From positions 1-38,753 of the forward strand of contig JAIUOJ010000016.1 in the NCBI GenBank assembly GCA_020161335.1: a stretch of 38,753 bases of DNA, written 5' to 3'. Numbering within the stretch: position 1 is the first letter of the stretch; each line of letters begins with the position of its first letter. A program made the translations under genes and the position numbers. Shown piece by piece: positions 8,266 to 17,903 of this stretch. The notes below the pieces were generated by a model. The model saw only the letters and a program-made list of their open reading frames with translations. It was not told the DNA's origin and searched no databases. This DNA comes from Pseudomonadota bacterium (GTDB lineage: Bacteria; Pseudomonadota; Gammaproteobacteria; Xanthomonadales; Xanthomonadaceae).

Positions 8266-8847
8266 ATGAACCCGACGACCGTCTCCCGGCAGCATGGCAT
8301 CGGCGTCCTGCTTGCCGCCACCGTGCTGGCGACGGCCTGCGCCGCGCCGGCGTTCGCCGCCGATCCAGCGGCGCAGGCCTTGGCCGCGGCCGATGCGCCC
8401 CCGGCACCGTTGCGCCTGCACGCGCCGCGCGAGGGCCTGCTCACCGCCGGACAACCTGGCGCCGGCGACTGGCAGGCGCTTGCGGCCAAGGGCGTGGCCA
8501 CGGTGATCGACCTGCGCACCGACGGCGAACGCCCGGGACGCGACGAACGTGCCGAAGTCACCGCCGCGGGCATGGCCTACCACGCGATTCCGGTGGCCGG
8601 TGCCGAGGCGCTGACCGCGGACAACGCCAGCCGCTTGTGGACGCTGCTGCAAGGCGCGCCGGGCACGGTGCTGGTGCACTGTGCCTCGGCCAACCGCGCA
8701 GGGGCGCTGCTGGCGCTGGCGGCCGCGCAGCACGGCGCGATGACGCCGGTGGACGCGCTTGCCTTCGGTCGCGCGGCCGGGCTGTCCAGTCCCGTGCTGG
8801 AAGCCGACGTGCGCGCGCGCCTCGGCCTGCCCGACAGCAACGACTGA
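8266..8847 (+). CDS. Exported DUF442/tyrosine-phosphatase-like protein
   Basis: 193-aa precursor with a signal peptide probably cut at AFA-AD (about residue 31). The mature domain has GQPGAGDWQALAAKGVATVIDLRTDGERPG, typical of the DUF442 (Blh phosphatase-like) and related dual-specificity folds, and a catalytic loop VHCASANRAGALLAL. The loop is C-x4-R rather than the C-x5-R of classical tyrosine phosphatases, which matches the CRSGTR-type loop of DUF442 sulfurtransferase-like proteins. Substrate unknown: phosphatase or sulfurtransferase activity are both possible, and a periplasmic location is unusual for either. Start ATG 8266 has GGAG 8 bases upstream. It is divergent from the MBL-fold hydrolase and converges on the nuclease gene. 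Confidence 0.75.
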   Translation: MNPTTVSRQHGIGVLLAATVLATACAAPAFAADPAAQALAAADAPPAPLRLHAPREGLLTAGQPGAGDWQALAAKGVATVIDLRTDGERPGRDERAEVTAAGMAYHAIPVAGAEALTADNASRLWTLLQGAPGTVLVHCASANRAGALLALAAAQHGAMTPVDALAFGRAAGLSSPVLEADVRARLGLPDSND

Positions 8848-8861
8848 TCCCGGCGCCCCGC

Positions 8862-9647
8862 TCAGTCGAGCGTGGCGTTGAGCAGGGCCGCGAGGCGCGC
8901 GCCGGCCAGCTGCACCTGGCGTTCGGCGGTGGCGCGATGGTGGGCGAGGTAGGCATCGTCGACCTTGGCGCGGCGCGGATAGAAGCCCGGCGTGCGCACG
9001 ATGCGGCACGACTGTTCCGCCCAGGCGGCCGGCGACACGACACCCGCCGCCCTGGCCGGGACCGGCGACGACAGGCGCCGCACGTAGGCGTCCTCGTCGA
9101 GCCGGGCCGCGGCGAGCATGTCGAGGTCCCACAGGGCATGCAGGTGCGTGCCCTTGCCGCGGTAGTGGACCTGCACGTCGTTGCCGCCGCGGTCGTGGCC
9201 GTTGCCGGCGTGCAGCGGCTGGTGGACGTCGCCGACGAAGTGGACCACGAACTTGAGCGCCTGCAGGCGCGCGGCATCGTCGCGGGTGCGGTCGGCGAGG
9301 ATCGCCGCCTGCGCGTCGATCGCTGCGACCACGCAATCGCCGCCGGGGCAATCGCGCGCGGCGTCGTAGCGGCAGTCGTCGCCGCTGAAGTTGACGTAGT
9401 GCCATTTCGCGCTGCGTCGCCCCAGCTGCGGGTCGCGTTCGCGCAGTTCGTCGGCCCAGTTGGCGACATCGGCCAGCGAATGCAGGTGCTCGGTCGCCAG
9501 CAGGCGCGAGACTTCGGCCTGCGCCAGCGGCGTGAGCCGGGGTTCTGCCAGCCTCGCCACCATGCGGTGGCCGAGCGGGCGCCATGCCTGCGCGGGCAGG
9601 GCGATCAGCAGCAACAGCAGGCAGCACAACGCGAACGGGCGGGTCAT
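8862..9647 (-). CDS. S1/P1-type secreted nuclease
   Basis: Zinc-dependent nuclease of the S1/P1 family, which cuts single-stranded nucleic acids and can remove 3' phosphates. The 261-aa precursor has a signal peptide ending at ALPAQA, leaving Trp as residue 1 of the mature protein (WRPLGHRMVARLAE). In this family the N-terminal amino group of that Trp binds zinc, so the cleavage site is strongly supported. Other metal ligands are visible in VANWADELR, KWHYVNF, FVVHFVGDVHQPLHAG and GTHLHALWD. Cys pairs around DCRYDAARDCPGGDC suggest a disulfide. It acts outside the cytoplasm, probably in nucleotide scavenging. It lies 62 bp downstream of ompW on the same strand. Confidence 0.93.
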   Translation of the reverse strand: MTRPFALCCLLLLLIALPAQAWRPLGHRMVARLAEPRLTPLAQAEVSRLLATEHLHSLADVANWADELRERDPQLGRRSAKWHYVNFSGDDCRYDAARDCPGGDCVVAAIDAQAAILADRTRDDAARLQALKFVVHFVGDVHQPLHAGNGHDRGGNDVQVHYRGKGTHLHALWDLDMLAAARLDEDAYVRRLSSPVPARAAGVVSPAAWAEQSCRIVRTPGFYPRRAKVDDAYLAHHRATAERQVQLAGARLAALLNATLD

Positions 9648-9709
9648 GCCGGCAACTCTAACCGACACGCCCGCCCACTCGCGCCCCCGTCCATGGGGGG
9701 ATCCCCGGG

Positions 9710-11514
<1,805 letters not shown>

Positions 11515-11540
11515 TCCCGCGGTAGCACCAGGCGATACCC

Positions 11541-11571
11541 GAAGCCCCGCCCGCGCGGGGCTTCTTGTGTT
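11541..11571 (+). terminator. Intrinsic terminator of gap
   Basis: GAAGCCCCGC-CCGC-GCGGGGCTTC forms a perfect 10-bp stem with a 4-base loop (11541-11564), followed by TTGTGTT. The 26-base distance from the gap stop and the T-rich tail make this the clearest terminator in the window. Confidence 0.88.
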
Positions 11572-11629
11572 CGGCGGCCAGCCCGTTAAGGTGGCGGCAA
11601 CATGCCCTTGGGGGCATTGGGGAAGCGCG

Positions 11630-14371
11630 ATGGAAGGACTCTTGACCCTGCTGGTGCTGGCGCTGCTCGCCGTGCCGTTCCTGCTGGTGGTGGCGCTGGT
11701 CTCGATCAGCGGCCTGAAGCGCCGGGTGGCGGAACTCGAGGAGGCGGTCGGCGCGCTGCGGGTGCGCACGGCCGATGCCGCGGACCTGCGCGGGCCGGGC
11801 ACCGCCGACAGCGTGGCGCGGCCCGCGGCCGCGCCGTCGGAACCGCGGGAGGTCGCCGCCGGGCCGACGCCGGCGCGCGAGGCCGTGGCGACACCTCCCT
11901 TCGTGCCCCCGGTGGTGGCCGCGCAGGCGCCCGAGGCGCCGTCGCGCGCTGCCGCGCCCACTCCTGACGCGGGCGCGCCGCCGCCGTTGCCGCCGCGCGC
12001 CGCGACCCCCACCGTTGCGGCGCCGGACCGCGTGGCGCCCGCGTCGCCACCGCCGCCGAACCTGGTCGAGGTCGCGCTGCGCGCGGTGAAGCGCTGGTTC
12101 ACCGTCGGCAACGTGCCGGTCAAGGTCGGCATGCTGGTGCTGCTGGCGGGCGTGGCCTCGTTGCTCAAGTACGGCAGCGACCAGGGCTGGTTCCGCCTGC
12201 CGATGGAGCTGCGCCTGGCCGGCGTGGCGGCCGCGGCGCTGGCCGGGCTGGTGTTCGGCTGGCGCAAGCGCGTCGACAAGCCGGCGTTCGCGCTGGCGCT
12301 GCAGGGCGGTGCGATCGGCGTGCTGCTGCTGGTGGTGTTCGCCGCGTTCAAGATGTACGGGATGATCCCGGCCGGCGCCGCGTTCGGCCTGAGCATCGTG
12401 CTGATCGCCGGCATCGGCGTGCTCGCCGTGCTGCAGGATTCGCGCACGCTGGCGGTCTTGGGCCTGCTGGCCGGCTTCCTCGCGCCGATCTGGTTGTCGA
12501 CCGGCAGCGGCAACCATGTCGCGCTGTTCTCGTACTACGCGGTGCTCAACGCGGCGATCTTCGGCATCGCGTGGAAGAAGTCGTGGCGGGTGCTCAACCT
12601 GCTCGGCTTCGTGTTCACCTGGGGCATCGGCACGCTGTGGGGCGTGCTGTCGTATTCGCCCGAGAAGCTCGCCAGCACGCAGCCGTTCCTGGTGCTGTTC
12701 TTCGCGTTCTACCTGCTGATCCCGATCCTGTACGCGCGCCGCCGCCCGCCTGGCCGGCGCGACCTGATCGACGGCTGCCTGCTGTTCGGCACGCCGCTGG
12801 TGGCGTTCGCGCTGCAGGCCGCGCTGCTCGACGGCGAGCGCATGCCGCTGGCGTTCTGCGCGCTGGGGCTGGCGGCGATCTACGCGGTGCTGGCGTGGGC
12901 GCTGCGCCGCCGCAGCGGCTACGACGTGCTCGCGCAGGCCTACGCGTTGCTGTCGGTGGGCTTCGCCACGCTGTCGGTGCCGCTGGCGCTGTCGGCGCGC
13001 GCGACCGCGAGCGTGTTCGCGCTCGAGGGCGCGGCGCTGGTGTGGCTGGGCCTGCGCCAGCAGCGCCTGTTGCCGCAGTGGACCGGGTTCGGCCTGCAGC
13101 TGGCGGCGGCGCTGGCGTTCACGCTTGGCCTGTCGACGGTGCTGCCGCCGGATGCACGCGCGATCGCCAACCCGGCGTTCATGGGCGCGCTGCTGATCGC
13201 GCTCGCCGGCTTCGCCAGCGCCTGGTGGTACCGCGCCGACGGCGATGCGCGCATCGCGCTGGGCTACTACCTGTGGGGCCTGGCGTGGTGGGGCGGTACG
13301 GTGTTGAACGAGGTCTGGCGCTTCGTCGACGACGACGCCCGCGTCGACGTGCTGCTCGCGGCGGTGGCCGCGACCGGCTGGATCGCCGCGGAAGTGCATC
13401 GCCTGCGCCCGGCGCGGGCCCTGGCGATCACCACGCTGCTGGCGCTGCTGGCGGCGATCCCGATCGCGCTGGCGCAGACCGCGATCCACGACCAGCCGTT
13501 CGGCGGGCATGGCGCGTGGGCCTGGCTGGTGTTCGCGGTGCTCGGCATGCGCGGCCTGGTGTGCCTGCGCGCGGACGAGGACCGGATCGGCGACGCCGCG
13601 CAGTTCGCGTGGTGGATGGTCTGGCCGTCGGTGCTGTCGCTGTTCGCGCTGTGGGTGGCGGACGAGGCCGGACTGGCCAATGGCTGGCTGCTGGCCGCGG
13701 TGGTGCTGCCCTGGCTGCTGCTGGTGGTGGCGTCGATGCGCGCCTGGCCGCTGCTGCGCGTGCCGCGTGGCGCGGGCTTCGATGCGCTGCGCATGCCGCT
13801 GCAGGTCGCGGCCTTCGCGGTGCTGGCGCTGTGGTGGACGCTCACCCAGTTCGCGCCGGGCGCGGCCACGCCGCTGCCGTGGATCCCGCTGCTCAACCCG
13901 CTGGAGCTGCTGCAGGCGGCGGCGCTGGTGCTGCTGGCGCGCTGGCTGTGGTCGGAGGCGGCGCCGCAGCCATTGCGCGCCGCGCGCGTGACCCTGCTGT
14001 CGCTGGCCGGCTTCGTCTGGATCACCATGGTCACGCTGCGCGCCGTGCACCACCTCGGCGGCATCGGCTGGGGCGATGGCCTGGTTTCGAGCAGCCTGGC
14101 GCAGACCAGCCTCACCGTGGTCTGGAGCCTGCTCGGCGTGATCGGCTGGATCGCCGGGTCGCGCCGCGGGCAGCGCACGCTGTGGCTGGTCGGCGCGATC
14201 CTGATGGGCGTGGTGCTGGCGAAGCTGCTGCTGGTCGATCGCCAGCACCTGGGCGGTCCGCTCGGCATCGGCTCGTTCATCGCCTACGGCCTGCTGTGCA
14301 CCGTGGTCGGCTATTTCGCGCCGGCGCCGCCGCGCGCCGCATCGACGACGCCCGAGGAGGCGCAGGCATGA
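11630..14371 (+). CDS. DUF2339 multi-spanning membrane protein
   Basis: Large inner-membrane protein of unknown function, 913 aa. An N-terminal membrane helix (residues about 3-24) is followed by a short coiled-coil-like stretch (KRRVAELEEAVGAL), then a Pro/Ala-rich linker to about residue 145. WFTVGNVPVKVGMLVLLAGVASLLKYGSDQGWF marks the start of the DUF2339 core, which continues as roughly 25 or more hydrophobic helices to the end. PxxxRL and GLLAGFLAPI resemble other DUF2339 proteins I recall. A small hairpin ATGCCC-TTGG-GGGCAT (11602-11617) lies 13 bases before the ATG and may affect translation. The stop overlaps the DUF3999 start (ATGA), so the two are made together. No transport or enzymatic motif is visible. 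Confidence 0.85.
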   Translation: MEGLLTLLVLALLAVPFLLVVALVSISGLKRRVAELEEAVGALRVRTADAADLRGPGTADSVARPAAAPSEPREVAAGPTPAREAVATPPFVPPVVAAQAPEAPSRAAAPTPDAGAPPPLPPRAATPTVAAPDRVAPASPPPPNLVEVALRAVKRWFTVGNVPVKVGMLVLLAGVASLLKYGSDQGWFRLPMELRLAGVAAAALAGLVFGWRKRVDKPAFALALQGGAIGVLLLVVFAAFKMYGMIPAGAAFGLSIVLIAGIGVLAVLQDSRTLAVLGLLAGFLAPIWLSTGSGNHVALFSYYAVLNAAIFGIAWKKSWRVLNLLGFVFTWGIGTLWGVLSYSPEKLASTQPFLVLFFAFYLLIPILYARRRPPGRRDLIDGCLLFGTPLVAFALQAALLDGERMPLAFCALGLAAIYAVLAWALRRRSGYDVLAQAYALLSVGFATLSVPLALSARATASVFALEGAALVWLGLRQQRLLPQWTGFGLQLAAALAFTLGLSTVLPPDARAIANPAFMGALLIALAGFASAWWYRADGDARIALGYYLWGLAWWGGTVLNEVWRFVDDDARVDVLLAAVAATGWIAAEVHRLRPARALAITTLLALLAAIPIALAQTAIHDQPFGGHGAWAWLVFAVLGMRGLVCLRADEDRIGDAAQFAWWMVWPSVLSLFALWVADEAGLANGWLLAAVVLPWLLLVVASMRAWPLLRVPRGAGFDALRMPLQVAAFAVLALWWTLTQFAPGAATPLPWIPLLNPLELLQAAALVLLARWLWSEAAPQPLRAARVTLLSLAGFVWITMVTLRAVHHLGGIGWGDGLVSSSLAQTSLTVVWSLLGVIGWIAGSRRGQRTLWLVGAILMGVVLAKLLLVDRQHLGGPLGIGSFIAYGLLCTVVGYFAPAPPRAASTTPEEAQA

Positions 14372-15738
14372 TCCGGTCGACGTGGGGTGGTCGAAGCGCG
14401 TGGGCGCTGGTGCTGGTCCCCTGCCTGGCGTTGGCGTCTATGGCCGACGACTATGCGTGGCAGTGGCCGCTGGCCACGCCGGAGGCCGATGCCGGCGCCT
14501 ATCGGGTCGAACTGGACGCGGCGGTGTACGGTGCGGCGCGGTCGCCGGGCCTGCACGACGTCGACGTGCTCAACGCCGAGGGCATTGCGGTGCCCGCGCA
14601 GCTGTTCGCGCCGGACGCCGCGCCGGACGCGGGCACGCGGCGCCTGCCGCTGCGCTGGTTCGCGCTGCCGCAGCCGCTGGCGGAGCGCACGGGCGACATC
14701 GCGATGTCGGTCGAGCGCGACGCCGACGGCAGCGTGCGTCGCGTCGAGACGCGGCTGTCCGGCGCGACCACGGCCGACGCCGGCGACGGAGGCAGCTGGC
14801 TGGTCGACGCCAGCGCGCTGCGCGAGCCGGTCGCGGCGCTGTGGCTCGAGTGGGCGCCGGAGGCGGGCAGCATCGATCGTCGCTACCGCATCGAGGGCAG
14901 CGACGATCTCCGCGACTGGCGCCTGCTGCAATCGCAGGCCCCGTTGCTCGACCTCGCGCGCGACGGCGAGCGCCTGCAGCAGCGTCGCCTGCCGGTCGAC
15001 GCGCAGGCGAAGTACCTGCGGCTCACCCCGGCCGGCGGCACCGGCGCGCTGCGCCTGACCGGCGTGGAAGCCGAGTTGCGCCGGGCCGCGACCGCGCCCG
15101 ATCCGCTCTGGCAATCGCTTGCCGGCCGGGCCGTCGAGGAGCGCGGCGTGGTGCATTACGAGTTCGACCTCGATGGCCGCTTCCCGGTCGAAAGCGCCGA
15201 CGTGCAGCTGGCCGGCAACAGTACCGGCGAATGGACGCTGTACAGCCGCGACGATGCCGAGGCGCCGTGGCAGCGTCGTGCCGGGCCGTGGATCAGCTAT
15301 CGCATCGGCGCCGACGAGCGTTCCGCGCCGCAAGCGCTCGATCGCCGCGTGCGCGACCGCCACTGGAAGCTGGTGGGCCGCGTGCCGTCGCCGCAAGCGC
15401 CTGCGCTGCGCCTGGGCTGGCGGCCGGAGGCGCTGGTGTTCGTCGCGCAGGGCACGCCGCCGTACCGCCTCGTGGCCGGCAGCGCGCGGGCAGCGCGCGG
15501 CGACGCACCGGTGGCGCGTTCGCTGGACGCGATCCGCGGCGCCCGCGGCGCATCGTGGCAGCCGGCCGTCGCCACGCTGGGCGCGGCGCAGCCACTGGCC
15601 GGCGATCGCGCGCTGCAGCCCGCCCCGGAGCCGCGCGACTGGCGTTCATGGATCCTGTGGGGCCTGCTGGTCGCCGGCGCCGCGCTGGTCGCGGGGTTTG
15701 CCTTCAGCCTGCTGCGGCAGCCGCGCGCATCGTCGTGA
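14368..15738 (+). CDS. DUF3999 exported membrane-anchored protein
   Basis: 456-aa protein with an N-terminal signal (SAWALVLVPCLALASMA), a long extracytoplasmic region, one C-terminal membrane helix (WILWGLLVAGAALVAGFAFSLL, about residues 426-447) and a short basic tail. The middle contains segments that look like beta-sandwich repeats: RRYRIEGSDDLRDWRLLQ and AKYLRLTPAGGTGALRLTGVEAEL resemble discoidin-like carbohydrate-binding folds, and a later DLDGRFPVESADVQLAGNS is typical of DUF3999. Function is unknown. It overlaps the DUF2339 gene by 4 bases; this pair occurs together in many proteobacteria, so an envelope complex of a polytopic protein and a periplasmic partner is the natural inference. 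Confidence 0.82.
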   Translation: MIRSTWGGRSAWALVLVPCLALASMADDYAWQWPLATPEADAGAYRVELDAAVYGAARSPGLHDVDVLNAEGIAVPAQLFAPDAAPDAGTRRLPLRWFALPQPLAERTGDIAMSVERDADGSVRRVETRLSGATTADAGDGGSWLVDASALREPVAALWLEWAPEAGSIDRRYRIEGSDDLRDWRLLQSQAPLLDLARDGERLQQRRLPVDAQAKYLRLTPAGGTGALRLTGVEAELRRAATAPDPLWQSLAGRAVEERGVVHYEFDLDGRFPVESADVQLAGNSTGEWTLYSRDDAEAPWQRRAGPWISYRIGADERSAPQALDRRVRDRHWKLVGRVPSPQAPALRLGWRPEALVFVAQGTPPYRLVAGSARAARGDAPVARSLDAIRGARGASWQPAVATLGAAQPLAGDRALQPAPEPRDWRSWILWGLLVAGAALVAGFAFSLLRQPRASS

Positions 15739-15753
15739 GCGTTGTCGCGAGCG

Positions 15754-16359
15754 TCAGCCGTGCCTGCGCGCGAGCAACACCTTGAACGCGGCCAGCGCAA
15801 AGAAGTAGAACGCCATTCCCGCCACGGCGGTGTGCGGTCGCTCGATCCATTCGCCGCCGCCGGGCAGCTGCAGGCCGGCGACCACCGCCGGCGTCAGGCC
15901 CAGTCGTGGCAGGGGCAACACCACGGCGCCGAACACCGCCGCCAGGTAGGCGACCACCGAGAACGCCCAGGTGCCGACCTGCCGGTTCGCCTCGCGCGCG
16001 TCGGCGGCCTGGTTGCTGGCGATCCACAGCAGTTTGCCGCCCACCAGCCACGCGAACACCGGCAGCGGCCACCACTGCCCGAAGCCGATGCAGATCGCGA
16101 GCACGAACAGCAGGTAGAACGCGGACAGGCCGAGCGTGGCCAGCACCCGCTGCCAGCGTTGCCCGCCGGCCATCGTCGGCACCATCGCGAAGAAGCCGGC
16201 GCCGTGCACCAGCACGAACTCCATCAGCATCATCGCCACGATCGTCTTCACCGCGTGGGGCCCGAAGGCGTGCGGCGCGATCCAGACCACCACGCAGGCG
16301 AGGCCGGAGACGACGTCGATGGCCGGTGCCAGGAAGCGCAGTGGCGGATGTGGCGGCAT
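15754..16359 (-). CDS. Unknown integral membrane protein
   Basis: I do not recognise a named family. The 201-aa protein has six or so hydrophobic segments: near residues 8-28, 37-60, 72-95, 98-112, 128-150 and 180-196. It resembles in size and layout small polytopic proteins of the DoxX/DUF4345 kind, but I see no decisive motif. LVHGAGFFAMVPTMAGGQRW in the second loop and a charged C terminus RRHG are notable. It converges on the DUF3999 gene (15 bp between stops) and is divergent from pgk, with a 361-base gap between its start and the pgk start. Codon use matches its neighbours, so it is a real gene. Confidence 0.7.
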   Translation of the reverse strand: MPPHPPLRFLAPAIDVVSGLACVVVWIAPHAFGPHAVKTIVAMMLMEFVLVHGAGFFAMVPTMAGGQRWQRVLATLGLSAFYLLFVLAICIGFGQWWPLPVFAWLVGGKLLWIASNQAADAREANRQVGTWAFSVVAYLAAVFGAVVLPLPRLGLTPAVVAGLQLPGGGEWIERPHTAVAGMAFYFFALAAFKVLLARRHG

Positions 16360-16449
16360 CGGCAGGGTCCAGTGGATCGAGAAGGCGTCGGCGGCGCGGC
16401 GAACGGCGAAACAGGCCGATCACCGCCACGCCGATCCCGGCAAGGCCGT

Positions 16450-16478
16450 TTGCCTGCCTTGCGGGTGACGACGACAAT
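16450..16478 (+). promoter_or_regulatory. Candidate pgk promoter, upstream of the first copy of the pgk 5' end
   Basis: TTGCCT (16450-16455), 17-base spacer, GACAAT (16473-16478), followed by AGCCGGG. It is the best promoter match in the 361-base gap and sits 29 bases before the ATG of the duplicated 5' end, not before the real pgk start. Transcription from it would give a 5' leader of roughly 235 bases for pgk. Confidence 0.6.
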
Positions 16479-16507
16479 AGCCGGGAACCCACGGCGACGG
16501 CGCATCC

Positions 16508-16582
16508 ATGACCATCCTCCGCATGACCGACCTCGATCTCTCCGGCAAGCGCGTGCTGATCCGGCAGGGCGAGCCGGCATGA
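16508..16582 (+). pseudogene. 24-codon leader ORF: duplicated pgk 5' end
   Basis: This ORF begins with 20 codons encoding the same amino acids as the start of [23 protein letters not shown], then reads GEPA and stops at TGA (16580-16582). It differs from the real pgk copy at only two bases in the shared 61, both silent third positions (CTC here, CTT in pgk codons 9 and 11). It lies directly behind the best promoter, so it is probably transcribed and may be translated. It may be a remnant of the original gene start, left behind when the 152-base insert arrived, or it may have become a leader peptide. The peptide itself contains only the first beta strand of PGK and cannot be active. Confidence 0.8.
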
Positions 16583-16720
16583 GTGGACTGCCCTATCGGC
16601 AGTCCACGCCGGCGAGCGACCGGCCATGGATGGCCGGGCCGGTGGTTCCGAAGCCGATCCTGCAACGCCATGGATGGCGCGTTGTCCAGACTTTTTCCTC
16701 GACCCGTTGCGAGTAGCCCG
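16569..16720 (+). repeat. Hairpin-rich 152-bp insert in the pgk leader
   Basis: Three stem-loops follow one another. First, GTGGACTGCC-CTATC-GGCAGTCCAC (16583-16607), a perfect 10-bp stem further flanked by GCCGGC on both sides. Second, CCGGCCA-TGGA-TGGCCGG (about 16621-16638), a perfect 7-bp stem. Third, CAACGCCA-TGGA-TGGCG(C)GTTG (about 16667-16688), an 8-bp stem with one bulge. The last two share the core CCATGGATGG. A CTTTTT run follows at 16691-16696. The composition is that of a REP-cluster or small non-autonomous element; no transposase is present. The real pgk has no clear Shine-Dalgarno in the last bases of the insert. Confidence 0.7.
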
Positions 16721-17896
16721 ATGACCATCCTCCGCATGACCGACCTTGATCTTTCCGGCAAGCGCGTGCTGATCCGGCAGGATCTCAACGTGCCGATCGA
16801 CGACAACGGCCGCATCACCTCCGAACAGCGCATCACCGCGTCGATCCCCACGCTGAAGCTGGCGTTGGAGAAGGGTGCGGCGGTGCTGGTCACCTCGCAC
16901 CTCGGCCGGCCGAAGGAAGGCGAGTGGAGCGCGGAGAATTCGCTGGCGCCCGTGGCGAAGCGGCTGGGCGAGCTGCTCGGCACCGAGGTGCCGCTGGTGC
17001 GCGACTGGGTGGACGGCGTGGAGGTGGCGCCGGGCAGCATCGTGCTGCTGGAAAATTGCCGCATGAACGTCGGCGAGGGCAAGGATGACGAGGCCCTGTC
17101 GAAGAAATACGCCGCGCTGTGCGACGTGTTCGTGATGGACGCCTTTGGCACCGCGCATCGCGCGCAGGCCTCCACGCACGGGGTGATCCGCTTCGCGCCG
17201 GTCGCGGCCGGCGGCCCGCTGCTGATGGCCGAACTCGATGCGCTGGACAAGGCGCTCGCCAACCCCGCGCGTCCGCTGCTGGCGATCGTCGCCGGCAGCA
17301 AGGTCTCGACCAAGCTGGAACTGCTGACCAGCCTGGTCGGCAAGGTCGACCAGCTGATCGTCGGCGGCGGCATCGCCAACACCTTCATCGCCGCCGAAGG
17401 CCACGCGGTGGGCAAGTCGCTGTACGAGGCCGACCTGGTCGGTACCGCGCGGAAGATCGATGCCGATGCGAAGGCGCGCGGCGCCGAGATCCCGCTGCCG
17501 ACCGACGTGGTGGTGGCCAAGGCCTTCGCCGCCGACGCGCCGGCCACGGTGAAGCCGGTGGACGCGGTCGCCGACGACGACCTGATCCTCGACATCGGCC
17601 CGGAGACCGCCGCGCGCTACGCGGCGCTGATCGCTTCCGCCGGCACGGTGGTCTGGAACGGCCCGGTCGGCGTGTTCGAGTTCGACGCCTTCGGCAAGGG
17701 CACCGAGACCCTGGCGCGCGCGATCGCCGCATCGAAGGCGTTCTCGATCGCCGGCGGCGGCGACACCCTGGCGGCCGTCGACAAGTACGGCATCGCCGGC
17801 GACGTGTCCTACATCTCCACCGGCGGCGGCGCCTTCCTCGAATTCCTCGAGGGCAAGACCCTGCCCGCGGTGGCCGCGCTCGACGCACGCGGCTGA
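16721..17896 (+). CDS. pgk: Phosphoglycerate kinase
   Basis: Transfers a phosphate between 1,3-bisphosphoglycerate and ADP in glycolysis (reverse in gluconeogenesis). 391 aa, full length. Visible motifs: RQDLNVPID (substrate-binding Arg/Asp), [38 protein letters not shown], the ATP-side [38 protein letters not shown] and [13 protein letters not shown]. The first 20 codons are duplicated 213 bases upstream; this downstream copy continues into the complete enzyme, so it is the functional start. Codons 9 and 11 are CTT, uncommon in this GC-rich sequence, where the upstream copy has CTC. The gene converges on a GNAT gene with 7 bases between stops. Confidence 0.97.
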   Translation: MTILRMTDLDLSGKRVLIRQDLNVPIDDNGRITSEQRITASIPTLKLALEKGAAVLVTSHLGRPKEGEWSAENSLAPVAKRLGELLGTEVPLVRDWVDGVEVAPGSIVLLENCRMNVGEGKDDEALSKKYAALCDVFVMDAFGTAHRAQASTHGVIRFAPVAAGGPLLMAELDALDKALANPARPLLAIVAGSKVSTKLELLTSLVGKVDQLIVGGGIANTFIAAEGHAVGKSLYEADLVGTARKIDADAKARGAEIPLPTDVVVAKAFAADAPATVKPVDAVADDDLILDIGPETAARYAALIASAGTVVWNGPVGVFEFDAFGKGTETLARAIAASKAFSIAGGGDTLAAVDKYGIAGDVSYISTGGGAFLEFLEGKTLPAVAALDARG

Positions 17897-17903
17897 CGCC
17901 GGG

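Larger units (their letters stand above)
16508..16781 (+). repeat. 61-bp direct repeat flanking a 152-bp insert
   Basis: Bases 16508-16568 and 16721-16781 are 59/61 identical, starting exactly at ATG in both copies and ending at CGGCAGG. The bases before each ATG (GCATCC and AGCCCG) are unrelated, as are the bases after, so this is not part of a longer tandem duplication. The layout is repeat-insert-repeat. Confidence 0.9.

Noticed and set aside
8266-8350. Lipoprotein signal in the DUF442-type protein (Cys in LATAC)
   Set aside because: The position before Cys does not fit the lipobox well, while AFA-AD a few residues later is a good signal-peptidase I site.
9697-9706. GGGGATCCCC palindrome as a terminator of ompW
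   Set aside because: The stem is only five bases with no loop or T run; it looks like a chance palindrome with a restriction-site shape.
16360-16507. A possible gene fragment upstream of the pgk leader
   Set aside because: Read on both strands, I found no recognisable domain and no usable start; only the promoter and the edge of the divergent membrane gene.
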